DNA from: Nemophila menziesii
Lineage: Eukaryota; Streptophyta; Magnoliopsida; Boraginales; Hydrophyllaceae
Length of the DNA: 64,000 nucleotides
Reading direction: 5' to 3'
Assembly: GCA_029959085.1 (NCBI GenBank)
Contig: JARWIR010000018.1
Coordinates: 496,001-560,000 of the forward strand
The notes below the pieces were generated by a model. The model saw only the letters and a program-made list of their open reading frames with translations, did not search any database and had not been told where the DNA came from. A program made the translations under genes and the position numbers. Shown one piece after another: positions 1 to 14,201 of the stretch. The first letter of the stretch is position 1, and every line of letters begins with the position of its first letter.

Positions 1-969
1 ATAGGTTTCTAAATCTTGCAACTATATAATTCATTTACAACGTACGACTAAGAAAAATGGTTTGTTGTTGTGGGTTTATCTTAGTGTTAGTTCATCATAA
101 TGTCAAGGAAGTACATCACATAAATACATTGACGTGCAGGTAACGATTGATTTTAGTCACATGGACAATTTATGGTCATCTACAAAAAATTAATTAAATC
201 TTTTTGTAATAACTAGGAGATAATATAGACGGATAAAAAATTAACCTTAATATATCCTTTTATTAAGTTTACTTTTTAAATTGTAACAATAAGATTATAA
301 ATACAGTTATTACATTGAAAAGTTTATAAAAATATATTTAAAGGAAAGATAGACACATATATGTACATACAAAGTTTATTATACAACATTTATTTACTCA
401 TATTTTGAAAAATAATTAGTCGATGTGTGGAAAAATATAAAAATAATTTCATAACAATAAATTACCCAAATTTGGTAACACTAGTTAAATACTATAATGT
501 TACATAAGTGAAATATTGTGCTTGATATATAACAATTGAAACGAACTTTAGATTCACATATTGCCTATTTTTAAAACCCATAAATCTTAACCAACAATTC
601 TTTATTGAACCATTAAACCACTAAACCCTATAATATATAACCATTGAAAACACCTTTAGATTCACATATTAACCATTATCATTTAATATATATAAATAAT
701 ATAAATAATATATAACAACTACTAATTTCTAAAATAATAAACTATTTGATTCATTTTTATAGCTCAAAAAGACTAAATCTTTTTAGTGTTCGTATATGTT
801 TACTTTTTGCGTTACATATTTCTCGCAACATTATATTAAATCTATAAAAGTATAATTTATATGTATATCTAGATTTGTATTAATGAATTTAGAAGTAGGA
901 ATATCAATTTACAGTTAATTAATATTTATAAATGGACTCAAGACCATTATGAGATTACTTCTTGTAACT

Positions 970-988
970 AATATATATATATATATAT
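970..988. repeat. (AT)n microsatellite
   Basis: Short AT dinucleotide tract at the fixed position about 0.97 kb into each unit; its length is the most variable character between copies. Confidence 0.95.
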
Positions 989-3900
989 GGTTGATTTTAT
1001 TTTAACAACTCATACACATAATATATAATACATACAATAAGTAAAAATAAATTAACATGTGATACTATATGAAAACAAATTCAACACACTTTTATATATT
1101 ATTTTTATATAACTTATGGTTTACAACTCTAAAAGTTAAAAATAAAACTGTTTTCTCTTATTAAGCTCCTCCAAAATTTAATATAGTTTTTCTCTTTATT
1201 TATTTCCAAAAGAAAATCGAATTGTACTAATAGTATATAAGTCATAATATTTTATGTTATTTTTTCTCCACCCTTATTTTGAATAAAAAATATTAGTAAG
1301 TAATGACTACAAAAGTTGAAAAAAACCCACACAATACTCCCATCATATCGTCTGGGTCATTAAAAAATCATATAGTTCATAATATTCATCCATGTTTAAA
1401 ATGGATAATTACTAACACATTACATGAAGTATTTCCAAAAATGTTATTCCTCCCTAATTCTAAACAATACCAATTGACCTCCCCCATTTAGTATACCTCG
1501 TCACGTAATGAAAATCTAACACTACTACATGGCTCCTACAGTTGTACACGAAATACAAATTCACAATAAGGCAAAAAAACATGGACAAGCGCAAAACCAT
1601 ATGAAAATAAATACAATATCGGATCCAACAATACATTCAATTTGGATCCTCCTTCTCCAATTTAATTTATGTTTGACAACAATAAAAATCGAAACCTAAC
1701 ATAATATATTGAAACATAAGGCTGATTTTGAATTATCTAACTTTACATTTACGGGGTATATGAAATATATTGAATGAGTGAGAATTTTTGGAAAGAACAA
1801 AAATGTTTATTTGTGTTTAGTTGTCGAAGATCTATTGAATCCACAAAAGCTCTAATACCAAAATCACCAACCTTTAAATGTCAGATTTTATAAACAGAGT
1901 AGATTTGGAATCTTGAGGTCTCGATGCACTATAACAGGGTTGCACGTGTGCAGGTACTTCATACCCTTTGCCAAATCGAGAGCCATTTTTATTTTTCTTT
2001 TTTATATGGTTATTTTGATCAGGCTTGCACATCGATTATATCATTAATACTATTTTTTTGTCAAAATATATCATCAATACTATAAAATGGAACCAAAAAT
2101 AAAACCAAAAAATAGTAATAAGTTCAAAAGAAAAGGACCAAAGCATAGTAATTTAAGCAGTATAGATTTACACTTAAGTATCTTCCCACTTTTACAAACT
2201 ATATCTATCAAATAAACAAAAGGTATTGTATAATCTAGATTGGTCAATAAAAAATAAAAAATTAAGTAAAGAAGTTCAATTACTGGACCAACAAAGAAAG
2301 ATAAATCACGATAAAAATCTCTGAATACCATTGTCAAACACCGTCAAATGGACAAGATCCTGTGAAAGATTGTTTCTTCTTTTTAAACTTCTATGGTTGT
2401 TTAAATAGTAATCCACTTTGCAATAAATTGAACAAAAACGAAATGTTTCATCGATATGTTGTATCAGTGGCTGCTGTAGCAGATATTTGATCCAACTGCA
2501 AAAGGAATAAGTGACGGTTCATTGTTAGACAAGTATTTCTGAAGGTAATTTCGACCATTATACATTTAATTACTATTATTGAACAAAAAACTTTTCTGTA
2601 TAATTTTTATTCTCCTCTTTCTACTACACCAAGTAGAAAAGACATGGATGCATATGTATGTTTTATAATATTTTAAATTAATAAGTATTTTCTTTTACCA
2701 CTACTCGTACATCTAATTGAGTTGTATTCTCTATTTCTTTCAAAAGAAAATTAAATTTTACTAAAAGTACACATATTATAGTTTTTTATATTACTCTTTC
2801 TATGTATGAAAGTTTAGAATAAATGAAAATAGTAGATAAAAAGTTACAAATTTAAAAAATTGATATGATAAACTAAACCTCCAATTGAGTCGGAAATCAA
2901 TAAATCATATTTTTTACATTATTCTTATATATTTTAAACTCTAAATATAATTTATATTTATGTCAAATTATAAATAAAATTAATTAATAAAAGTATAAAA
3001 ATATATTTTTAGTCTAAAACTTACCTTCTAGATGAAATGTCATGACCAACGACCACTTGTGAAATCATTTTCCTGTACGAATACTAATAAATTAAGATCA
3101 CAATATCATCAAAATATTATGTTTTAAGATCTAAATTTTTTCAAATAATGTGATTTCTAAGAATTAATATGTAAGACAAATAAATAAGATTGCATTCTAA
3201 TTATTAAAAGGTGTGCAGATTATACACAAAACTATTAGGTAATACAAAAAAAATACATTCAAAAGAAATCACGTACCTGAAAGTGATATTATAGATCGTA
3301 AATCTTAGATTTGGGCGTAGAAAAAAACATAAATAATATAATTATCTAAAAGAAAATATAAATCTAGATGTACAAATGAGATGAAAAAATCAATTTCTTC
3401 TTTAATTTCACCTCTAGTAATCTAAATATCTCTTCAAACTTTTTGTAGGTTTAATCATAAAATTGTTGAATGAAAAAAAATTATTCGATTTTTGAAGACT
3501 GTAAGAAATGAATAGACTAGGTGTATGATTATATTACTATGCTTGAGATAAATGGAGGCGTGATAAAATGAAAAACTAGGTCCAGCCTATTAGTTGAAAT
3601 ACATAAGAAAAATTAGACCATTTTCATTGGGCCATATACGTATGTCTAAATTGTGGTTTTTTATCTATTCAAATATAATATTTAATATAAAATACTCTCG
3701 TGTTTTAATTTATTTATGTGTAAAATTTATAAGATCCCTAATATTTTGGAAGTTGAAAAATAAATATATAATTTAACGATATAATTATTTTAGTATTTGT
3801 TAACGGATTACGTTGATATAAATGTCTTAGTAGAACTAGGAAAAAATTAGTTCCATTAGAATTTAGCTATCCAGATATAAGTTATTTTCCTTGTGACTGG

Positions 3901-4694
3901 GTCCTCAAACACATACTATATTATCTTGATATAATTTTATAAACCAGATGATAGAACAATGAACAATATCACGTATATATGTATGATGAAAAACTAATCT
4001 TACTGAAGTTTAATATACTATTATTTTAAAAATATTTATGATAATATGAGTATGGAGACAATTCTTACATAACTAATTTTAAATAATATTTATTAATCTA
4101 ATCTTAAATTAAATATCCTTATTATGATTTGCCTAAAAAATATAATATATATCTTTTGATATTTTATTCATTGATTATATTGAAAAACAATAAGAAAAAC
4201 TCTTTATTTGTTGAGATATCGGTTTTTATGAGAAATAATAAAGTCTTTGGGAAATGTATGACATGTATGCATATATTCATTGGAAAGAAGTTTATGAAAA
4301 ATAAATAAATTTAACTTATTTAAAAAATATAAAGATGTATATGAAGATAAGGTTATATTTATAGGATGAGAACAAATCGTTATAATGTTGACTCGAACGT
4401 TGAATTTATTGAGCATGAAAAGAAAAAAAGAAAATGACACTTTTTCTGTTTATGTTACCCTAGTTTACATAATGTTAGGGTGATTAAGAATGAATAGAAC
4501 GAGCGCGAGAAGGTTATTAAAATGATTGTACCAAAATAAAGATCTCTTAGTTTATTATTGATATGAAGAAATGACCAAATTTTTTAGAATAGTTTCCAAA
4601 ATTGAAAGAAAAAATATCGTACAAGTATAGAATATATAATTATTTAGATAAAATTTACATCCAATAATAGCCACATAACCAATATTGAAACTAA

Positions 4695-5143
4695 GGAGAA
4701 GAGAATGATGGTGAGTCTAATGATAACTTCTTACATTTATGTTGTATGGAGGCAGAGGAATGAAATTAATCACGGTGGGGTGACTTTGAATGAAGAAAAA
4801 ATATTGGGGCGAATTTGCGAAATGGTAAAGATGAAGACTAGTACTAAGTGCTTAAAGAATGTGAAAGTTATAAAGATGGCTGAGAATTTAGTTAGTTAAC
4901 TTCAATTTGTAAGGTGTCTATTGGGCTTATTTCTTGTAATAGTTAAAATTTTTTGGGCCGAGTAGATTAAGTCATGTTTTGTAATGAAGGGCTTATTTTC
5001 CTTCTTTAAGTTGTAATGTTTAATGGGCTTACAAGGTATAATACCCATGCTTGGGCAAATGCTTGTAACTCATAGGTTTGTAAGGATTCTGAAGTTGATT
5101 TTTAAATGAAAAAGTTTGATTTGATGATCAAAAAAAAAAAAAA
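4695..5143 (+). mobile_element. 5'-truncated LINE (non-LTR retrotransposon) insertion in U1
   Basis: About 450 bp inserted in the unit, ending in a pure A tract at 5130-5143 and flanked by an 11-bp direct repeat ATTGAAACTAA (4684-4694 and 5144-5154). Units U2-U7 have the uninterrupted site (for example near 9836 in U2 and 14731 in U3). It holds the last codons of a reverse-transcriptase ORF followed by a 3' UTR with several TGGGCTTA/GGGCC motifs. The poly(A), target-site duplication and 5' truncation are seen directly and are the hallmarks of target-primed reverse transcription. Family assignment (plant L1-type) is from the protein end. Confidence 0.88.
4705..4899 (+). pseudogene. C-terminal tail of a plant LINE reverse-transcriptase protein
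   Basis: A 64-codon frame ending at a normal stop. It reads like the extreme C-terminus of plant LINE ORF2 proteins, with the typical WRQRNEINHGG stretch, a following RICEMVKMKTS helix and a final MAENLVS. The apparent methionine start is incidental, since the upstream reverse transcriptase and endonuclease were never copied in (5' truncation). It has no enzymatic parts and is not expected to function. Confidence 0.75.
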
Positions 5144-5331
5144 ATTGAAACTAATATCTCTTCTTGGCCATCTATTACATTGCACGTAACTAGTAGCCAA
5201 ATATAATTTACATTTGATAAATTTGTTAAAATTAATAAAAAGACAACTTGATTAAATGTTATCTCGGTTGGAGAACAACAAAGATAGTATACATGTATAG
5301 TTAGGGAAATAACAATAATATATGTGATACA

Positions 5332-6101
5332 ATAGGTTTCTAAATCTTCCAACTATATAATTCATTTACAACGTACGACTATGAAAAATGGTTTGTCGTT
5401 GTGGGTTTATCTTAGTGTTAGTTCATCGTAATGTCAAGGAAGTACATCACATATATAAATTGGCGTGCAGGTAACGATTGATTTTAGTCACATGTACAAA
5501 CTATGGTCATCTACAAAAAATTAATTGAGATCTTTTTGCAATAAATAGGAGATAATATAGACAGATAAAAAAATAACATTAATATATCGTTTTGTGGAGT
5601 TTACTTTTTAAATTGTAACATTAAGATTATAAATACAGTTGTTACATTGAAAAGTATATAAAAAGACATCTAAAGGAAAGATAGACACATATATGTACAT
5701 ACAAAGTTTATTATACCACATTCATTTACTCAAATTTTAAAAAATAATTAGTTGATGTGTGGAAAAAAATAATCATTGAAAACAACTTTAGATTCACATA
5801 TAAACAATTATCATTTAATATATATATATAAAATATAGATAATATATAACTATTACTAATTTCTAATATAATCAACCATTTAATTCATTTTTATAGCTCA
5901 AAAAGACTAAATCTTGTTAGTGTTAGTATATGTTTACTTTTTGTGTTACATAGTTCTCGCAACATTATATTAAATCTATCAAGGTATAATTTATATGTAT
6001 ATCTAGATTTGTATTAATAAATTTTGATGTAGGAAGAACAATTTACAGTTAATTAATATTTATAAATGGACTCAAGGCCATCATGATTTTACTTCTTGTA
6101 G

Positions 6102-6151
<50 letters not shown>

Positions 6152-9100
6152 TGATTTTATTTTAACAACTCATACACATAATATAATACATACAATAAGT
6201 AAGAATAAATTAACATGTGATACTATATGAAAAACTAATCCAACACACTTTAATATATTATTTTTATATAAATTATGTTTTTTAAACGCTAAAAGTTAAA
6301 AATAAATTTGTTCTTTCTTATTAAGCTCATCCAACATTTAATATAGTTTTTCGCTTTATTTATTTCTAAATGAAAATCGAATTGTACTAATACTGCATAA
6401 CTTATAATATGTTATGTTATTTTTTCTCCACCCATAATTTGAATAAATTTTTTTATTAAGTAATGATTATCAAAATTGAAAAAAACCTACATGATATACT
6501 CCCATCATATCGTTTGGGTCATCAACAAATCATATACTTTAAATATTCGTCAATAGTTAAGATGGATAATTACTTACACATTACATGAAGTATTTCCAAA
6601 AATGTTATACCTTCGAAATTTTAAACAATACCAATTGACCTCCCACGTTTCGTATACCCCGTCACGTAATGAAAATCCAACAATACTACATGGCTCCTAC
6701 AGTTGTACGCGTAATACAAATTCACAATAAGCCAAAAAAATGGACAAGCACAAAACCACGATCGATGAAAATAAATACAATATTGGATCCAACAATACAT
6801 TCAATTTGGATCCTCCTTCTTCAATGTCATTTATTGCTGACAACAATGAGAATCGAAACCTAACATTATATTGAAACATAAGGCTGGTTTTGAATTATCT
6901 ACCATTTAGTTTATGGGGTATATGAAATATATTGAATGAGTAAAATTTTTTGAGAAGAACAAAAACTTTTATTTGTGTTTAGTTGTCATAGATCTATTGT
7001 ATCCACAAAATCTTTAATACCAAAATCACCAACCTTAACATGTCAGATTTTATAAACAGAGTAGATTTGGAGTCTTGAGGTCTGGATGCACTATAACAGG
7101 GTTGCATGTGTGCAGGTACTTCATACCCTCTGCCAACTCGAGAGCCATTTCTATTCTTCTTTTTTATATGGTTATTTTGATCAGGCTAGCACATCGAGCG
7201 TACGTATATCATCAATACTACTTTTTGTTAAAATATATCATCAATACTATAAAATCGAACCAAAAATAAAACCAAAAAATAGAAATAAGTTAAAAAGAAA
7301 AGGACCAAAGCATAGTAATTTAAGGAGTGTAGGTTTACTTAAGTAACTTCCCACTTTTACAAACTATATCTGTCAGATAAACAAAAGATATAGTAAAATC
7401 TAGATTGGTCCATAAAAAAATAAAAATTTAGTAAATAAGTTCAATTAGTAGACCAACAAAGAAAGATAAATCAAGATAAAAATCTCTGAATACCATTGTC
7501 AAACACCGTCAAAGGGACAAGATCCTGTGAAAGATTGTTTCTTCTTTTTAAACTTATATGGTTGTTTAAATAGTAATCCACTTTGCAGCAAATTGAACAA
7601 AAACGAAATGTTCCATCGATATGTTGTATCAGTGGCTGCTGTAGATGATATTTGATCCAACTGTAAAAGGAATAAGTGATGGTTCATTGTTAGACAAGTA
7701 TTTCTGCAAGTAATTTCGAAAATTATACATTTAATTACTATTATTTAACAACACACTTTTCTGTAAAATTTTTATTCTCCTCTATCTACTACACCAAGTA
7801 GAAAAGACATGGATGCATTTGTATTTTTTATCATATTTTAAATTAATAAGTATTTTCTTTTACCACTACTTGTATATCTAATTGAGTTGTATTCTCTATT
7901 TCTTTCAAAAGAAAATTAAATTTAACTAATAGTATACATATTATATTTTTTTTATGTTACTCTTTCTTAGTATGAATGTTTAGAATAAATGAAAATAGTA
8001 GATTAAAAATTACAAATTTAAAAAATTGATATGATAAACTAAACCTCCAATGGAGTCGGAAATCAATAAATCATATTTTTTACATTATTCTTACATATTT
8101 TAAACTCTAAATAAAATTAATTAATAAAATAAAAAAATATATTTTTAGTCTGAAACTTACCTTGTAGAAGAAATGTCATGACCAACGACCACTTATGAAA
8201 TAATTTTCCTGTACGAATACTAATAAATTAAGACACAATATCATCTAAATATTATGTTTTAAGATCTAAATTTTTTCAAATAATTTAATTTCTAAAAATT
8301 AATATGTAAGACAAATAAATTAGAATGCATTCTAGTTAGTAAAATGTGTGCAGAATATACACACAACTATTAGGTAATAAAAAAAATACAGTCAAAAGAA
8401 ATCACGTACCTGAAAGTGATATTATAGGCTGTAAATCTTAGATTTGGGCGTAGAAAAAAACATAAATAATATAATTATCTAAAAGAAAATATAAATCTAG
8501 ATGTACAAATGAGACGAAAAAAACAATTTCTTCAAACTTTTTGTATGTTTAATCATAAAATTGTTGAATGAAAAAAATAATTCAATTTTTGAATATTGTA
8601 AGAAATGAATAGACTAGGTGTATGATTATATTACGGCTTGACATAAATGAGGGCGTGATAAAATGAAAAACTAGGTCATAGAATTTTCCCAAAATATTAT
8701 AATCTTTTGTTGTTTTATGGGCCGAGCCTATTAGTTAAAATACATAAGAAAAATTAGACCATTTTCATTGGGCCATATATGTATGTCTAAATTGTGGTTT
8801 TTTATCTATTCAAATATAATTTTTAATATAAAATACTCTCGCGTTTTAATTTATTTATGTGTAAATTTAATAAGATCTCTAATATTTTGCAAGTTGATTA
8901 AAAAATATAAAATTTAACGATATAATTATTTTAGTATTTGTTAACGGATTAAGTTGATATAAATGTCTTAGTAGAACTAGGAAAAAATTAGTTCCTTTAG
9001 AATTTAGCTATCCATATATATGTAATTTTCCTGGTGATTGGGTCCTCAAACACATACTATAATATCTTGATATAATTTTATAAACCAGATGAAAGAACAA

Positions 9101-10021
9101 TGACCAATATCACGTATATATGTATGATCAAAAACTAATCTTATAAAAGTTTAATATACTATTATTTTAAAAATGTTATGATAATATGAGTATGGAGACA
9201 ATTCTTACATAATTAATTTTAATTAATATTTATTAATCTAATCTTAATATTGGTAAAATTAACTATCCTTACTATGATTTGCCTACAAAATATAATAAAT
9301 ATATCTTTTGATATTTCATTCAATGATTATATTGAAAAACAAAAAGAAAAACTCTTTATTTGTTGAGATATCAGTTTTATGAGAAATAATAAAGTCTTTG
9401 GGAAATGTATAACATGTATGCATAGATTCATTGGAAAGAAGTATACGAAAAATAAATAAATTTAACTTATTTAAAAATATAAAGATGTATATGAAGATAA
9501 GGTTATATTGATTGGATGAGAACAAATCGTTATAATGTTGACTCAAACAATGAAATTATTAGGCATGAAAAGAAAAAAAGAAAATGACACTTTTTCTGTT
9601 TATGTTACCCTAGTTTTACATAATGTTAGGGTGATTAAGAATGAATAGAATGAGCGAGAGAAGGTTATTATAATGATTGTACCAAAATAAAGATCTCTTA
9701 GTTTATTATTGATATGGAGAAATGACCAAACTTTTCGAATAGTTTCCAAAATGGAAAGAAAAAATATCGTACAAGTATAGAATATATAATTATTTAGATA
9801 AAATTTACATCCAATAATATCCCCTTAACCAATGTGGAAACTAATATCTCTTCTTGGCCATCTATTACATTGCACGTAACTAATAGCCAAATATAATTTA
9901 CATTTGATAAATTTATTAAAATTTATAAAAAGACAACTTGGTTAAATGTTATGTATGTTGGAGAACAACAAAGATAGTATACGTGTATATTTAGGGAAAT
10001 AACAATAATATATGTGATAAA
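5332..10021 (+). repeat. Tandem array unit U2 (class B)
   Basis: Second copy, 4690 bp. Compared with U1 it lacks about 250 bp after position 5770 (U1 equivalent about 430-650), has a much longer (AT)n tract at 6104-6147, and has an empty LINE site near 9836-9848. It keeps the ATAGAATTTTCCC...GGGCCGA segment near 8678-8726 that class A has lost. It is closest to U9 and to the first 2 kb of U11. No gene is seen; the short open frames are not conserved as proteins between classes. Confidence 0.93.
6104..6147. repeat. (AT)n microsatellite, expanded
   Basis: 44 bp of pure AT at the U2 equivalent of the short tract in U1. The expansion is shared by U11 (61473-61515). Confidence 0.95.
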
Positions 10022-10989
10022 ATAGTTTTCTAAATCTTGCAACTATATAATTCATTTACAACGTACGACTAAGAAAAATGGTTTGTTGTTGTGGGTTTAT
10101 CTTAGTGTTAGTTCATCATAATGTCAAGGAAGTACATCACATAAATACATTGACGTGCATGTAACGATTGATTTTAGTCACATGGACAAACTATGGTCAT
10201 CTACAAAAAATTAATTAAATCTTTTTGTAATAACTAGGAGATCATATAGACGGATAAAAATTAACCTTAATATATCCTTTTATTGAGTTTACTTTTTAAA
10301 TTGTAACAATAAGATTATAAATACAGTTATTACATTGAAAAGTTTATAAAAATATATTTAAAGGAAAGATAGACACATATATGTACATACAAAGTTTATT
10401 ATACAACATTTATTTACTCATATTTTGAAAAATAATTAGTCGATGTGTGGAAAAATATAAAAATAATTTCATAACAATAAATTACCCAAATTCGGTAACA
10501 CTAGTTAAATACTATAATGTTACATAAGTGAAATATTGTGCTTGATATATAACAATTGAAACGAACTTTAGATTCACATATTGCCTATTTTTGAAACCCA
10601 TAAATCTTAACCAACAATACTTTATTGAACCATTAAACCACTAAACCCTATAATATATAACCATTGAAAACACCTTTAGATTCACATATTAACCATTATC
10701 ATTTAATATATATATATAATATAAATAATATATAACAACTACTAATTTCTAAAATAATAAACTATTTGATTCATTTTTATAGCTCAAAAAGACTAAATCT
10801 TTTTAGTGTTCGTATATGTTTACTTTTTGCGTTACATATTTCTCGCAACATTATATTAAATCTATAAAAGTATAATTTATATGTATATCTAGATTTGTAT
10901 TAATGAATTTAGAAGTAGGAATATCAATTTACAGTTAATTAATATTTATAAATGGACTCAAGGCCATTATGAGTTTACTTCTTCTAACT

Positions 10990-11007
10990 AATATATATAT
11001 ATATATG
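10990..11007. repeat. (AT)n microsatellite
   Basis: Short tract in U3, equivalent to 970-988 in U1. Confidence 0.9.
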
Positions 11008-14000
11008 GCTGATTTTATTTTAACAACTCATACACATAATATATAATACATACAATAAGTAAAAATAAATTAACATGTGATGCTATATGAAAACCAATTC
11101 AACACACTTTTATATATTATTTTTATATAACTTATGGTTTACAACGCTAAAAGTTAAAAATAAAACTGTTTTCTCTTATTAAGCTCCTCCAAAATTTAAT
11201 ATAGTTTTTCTCTTTATTTATTTCCAAAAGAAAATCGAATTATACTAATAGTATATAACTCATAATATTTTATGTTATTTTTTCTCCACCCTTATTTTGA
11301 ATAAAAAATATTAGTAAGTAATGACTACAAAAGTTGAAAAAAACCCACACAATACTCCCATCATATCGTCTGGGTCATTAAAAAATCATATAGTTCATAA
11401 TATTCATCCATGTTTAAAATGGATAATTACTAACACATTACATGAAGTATTTCCAAAAATGTTATTCCTCCCTAATTCTAAACAATACCAATTGACCTCC
11501 CCCATTTAGTATACCTCGTCACGTAATGAAAATCTAACACTACTACATGGCTCCTACAGTTGTACACGAAATACAAATTCACAATAAGGCAAAAAAACAT
11601 GGACAAGCGCAAAACCATATGAAAATAAATACAATATTGGATCCAACAATACATTCAATTTGGATCCTCCTTCTCCAATTTAATTTATGTTTGACAACAA
11701 TAAAAATCGAAACCTAACATAATATATTGAAACATAAGGCTGATTTTGAATTATCTAACTTTACATTTACGGGTATATGAAATATATTGAATGAGTGAGA
11801 ATTTTTGGAAAGAACAAAAATGTTTATTTGTGTTTAGTTGTCGAAGATCTATTGAATCCACAAAAGCTCTAATACCAAAATCACCAACCTTTACATGTCA
11901 GATTTTATAAACAGAGTAGATTTGGAATCTTGAGGTCTCGATGCACTATAACAGGGTTGCACGTGTGCAGGTACTTCATACCCTTTGCCAAATCGAGAGC
12001 CATTTTTATTTTTCTTTTTTATATGATTATTTTGATTAGGCTTGCACATCGATTATATCATTAATACTATTTTTTTGTCAAAATATATCATCAATACTAT
12101 AAAATGGAACCAAAAATAAAACCAAAAAATAGTAATAAGTTCAAAAGAAAAGGACCAAAGCATAGTAATTTAAGCAGTATAGATTTACACTTAAGTATCT
12201 TCCCACTTTTACAAACTATATCTATCAAATAAACAAAAGGTATTGTATAATCTAGATTGGTCAATAAAAAATAAAAAATTAAGTAAAGAAGTTCAATTAC
12301 TGGACCAACAAAGAAAGATAAAATTCTCTGAATACCATTGTCAAACACCGTCAAATGGACAAGATCCTGTGAAAGATTGTTTCTTCTTTTTAAACTTCTA
12401 TGGTTGTTTAAATAGTAATCCACTTTGCAATAAATTGAACAAAAACGAAATTTTTCATCGATATGTTGTATCAGTGGCTGCTGTAGCAGATATTTGATCC
12501 AACTGCAAAAGGAATAAGTGACGGTTCATTGTTAGACAAGTATTTCTGAAGGTAATTTCGACCATTATACATTTAATTAATATTATTGAACAAAAAACTT
12601 TTCTGTATAATTTTTATTCTCCTCTTTCTACTACACCAAGTAGAAAAGACATGGATGCATATGTATGTTTTATAATATTTTAAATTAATAAGTATTTTCT
12701 TTTACCACTACTCGTACATCTAATTGAGTTGTATTCTCTATTTCTTTCAAAAGAAAATTAAATTTTACTAAAAGTACACATATTATAGTTTTTTATATTA
12801 CTCTTTCTATGTATGAAAGTTTAGAATAAATGAAAATAGTAGATAAAAAGTTACAAATTTAAAAAATTGATATGATAAACTAAACCTCCAATTGAGTCGG
12901 AAATCAATAAATCATATTTTTTACATTATTCTTACATATTTTAAACTCTAAATATAATTTATATTTATGTCAAATTATAAATAAAATTAATTAATAAAAG
13001 TATAAAAATATATTTTTAGTCTAAAACTTACCTTCTAGATGAAATGTCATGACCAACGACCACTTGTGAAATCATTTTCCTGTATGAATACTAATAAATT
13101 AAGATCACAATATCATCAAAATATTATGTTTTAAGATCTAAATTTTTTCAAATAATGTGATTTCAAATAATTAATATGTAAGACAAATAAATAAGATTGC
13201 ATTCTAATTATTAAAAGGTGTGCAGATTATACACAAAACTATTAGGTAATACAAAAAAAATACATTCAAAAGAAATCACGTACCTGAAAGTGATATTATA
13301 GATCGTAAATCTTAGATTTGGGCGTAGAAAAAAACATAAATAATATAATTATCTAAAAGAAAATATAAATCTAGATGTACAAATGAGATTAAAAAATCAA
13401 TTTCTTCTTTAATTTCACCTCTAGTAATCTAAATATCTCTTCAAACTTTTTGTAGGTTAATCATAAAATTGTTGAATGAAAAAAAATTATTCGATTTTTG
13501 AAGATTGTAAGAAATGAATAGACTAGGTGTATGATTATATTACTATGCTTGAGATAAATGGAGGCGTGATAAAATGAAAAACTAGTCCCAGCCTATTAGT
13601 TGAAATACATAAGAAAAATTAGACCATTTTCATTGGGCCATATACTTATGTCTAAATTGTGGTTTTTTATCTATTCAAATATAATTTTTAATATAAAATA
13701 CTCTCGTGTTTAAATTTATTTATGTGTAAATTTTATAAGATCTCTAATATTTTGCAAGTTGATTAAAAAATATAAAATTTAACGATATAATTATTTTATT
13801 ATTTGTTAACAGATTACGTTGATATAAATGTCTTAGTAGAACTAGGAAAAAATTAGTTCCTTTAGAATTTAACTATCCATATATATGTTATTTTCCTTGT
13901 GATTGGGTCCTCAAACACATACTATAGTATCTTGATATAATTTTATAAACCAGATGAAAGAACAATGACAAATATCACGTATATATATGTATGATAAAAA

Positions 14001-14156
14001 ACTAATCTTGTAGAAGTTTAATATACTATTATTTTAAAAATGTTATGATAATATGAGTATGGAGACAATTCTTACATAATTAATTTTAATTAATATTTAT
14101 TAATCTAATATTAATATTGATAAAATTAACTATCCTTACTATGATTTGCCTACAAA

Positions 14157-14161
<5 letters not shown>

Positions 14162-14199
<38 letters not shown>
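14162..14199. repeat. (AT)n microsatellite, U3/U4-specific expansion
   Basis: 38 bp AT tract in the 3' part of U3. The same site in U1, U2 and U10 has only a few AT repeats; U4 shares the expansion (19063-19102), another sign that U3 and U4 are recent duplicates. Confidence 0.93.

Positions 14200-14201
<2 letters not shown>

Larger units (their letters stand above)
1..5331 (+). repeat. Tandem array unit U1 (class A, carries LINE)
   Basis: First copy of the long tandem unit, 5331 bp to the next phase mark. Nothing in it reads as a gene apart from the LINE remnant at 4695-5143. Recognisable landmarks that recur in the other units are an (AT)n tract near 970-988, an 8-bp inverted repeat GGATCCAA/TTGGATCC at 1621-1628 and 1642-1649, a block around 1920-2000 containing GCACTATAACAGGGTTGCA, the inverted repeat TCTACT/AGTAGA near 2620-2640, a plant telobox-like AAACCCTA near 624-631 and a TGGGCC motif near 3629. 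It differs from class B by a deletion near 3575 that removes the ATAGAATTTTCCC...GGGCCGA segment. U10 is almost the same sequence, including the LINE. Confidence 0.93.

Noticed and set aside
1303..1491. 62-codon ORF repeated identically in U1, U3, U4 and U10
   Set aside because: These units are near-identical DNA, so the frame is repeated for that reason. It is broken in classes B and C, and there is no codon bias or family resemblance.
1..5331. CRISPR array or short satellite
   Set aside because: The repeats are kilobases long, without regular short repeats and spacers. The short repeats present are AT microsatellites.
5332..10021. Helitron as the origin of the unit
   Set aside because: I found no TC start with a CTRR end preceded by a hairpin at the phase boundaries, and the junctions between units have no consistent A-T insertion signature.
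12097..12423. 108-codon minus-strand ORF in U3 and U4, hydrophobic
   Set aside because: Rich in Phe/Leu as expected for the complement of A-rich DNA; shortened to 85 codons in U1 and U10 by small differences and absent in other classes.
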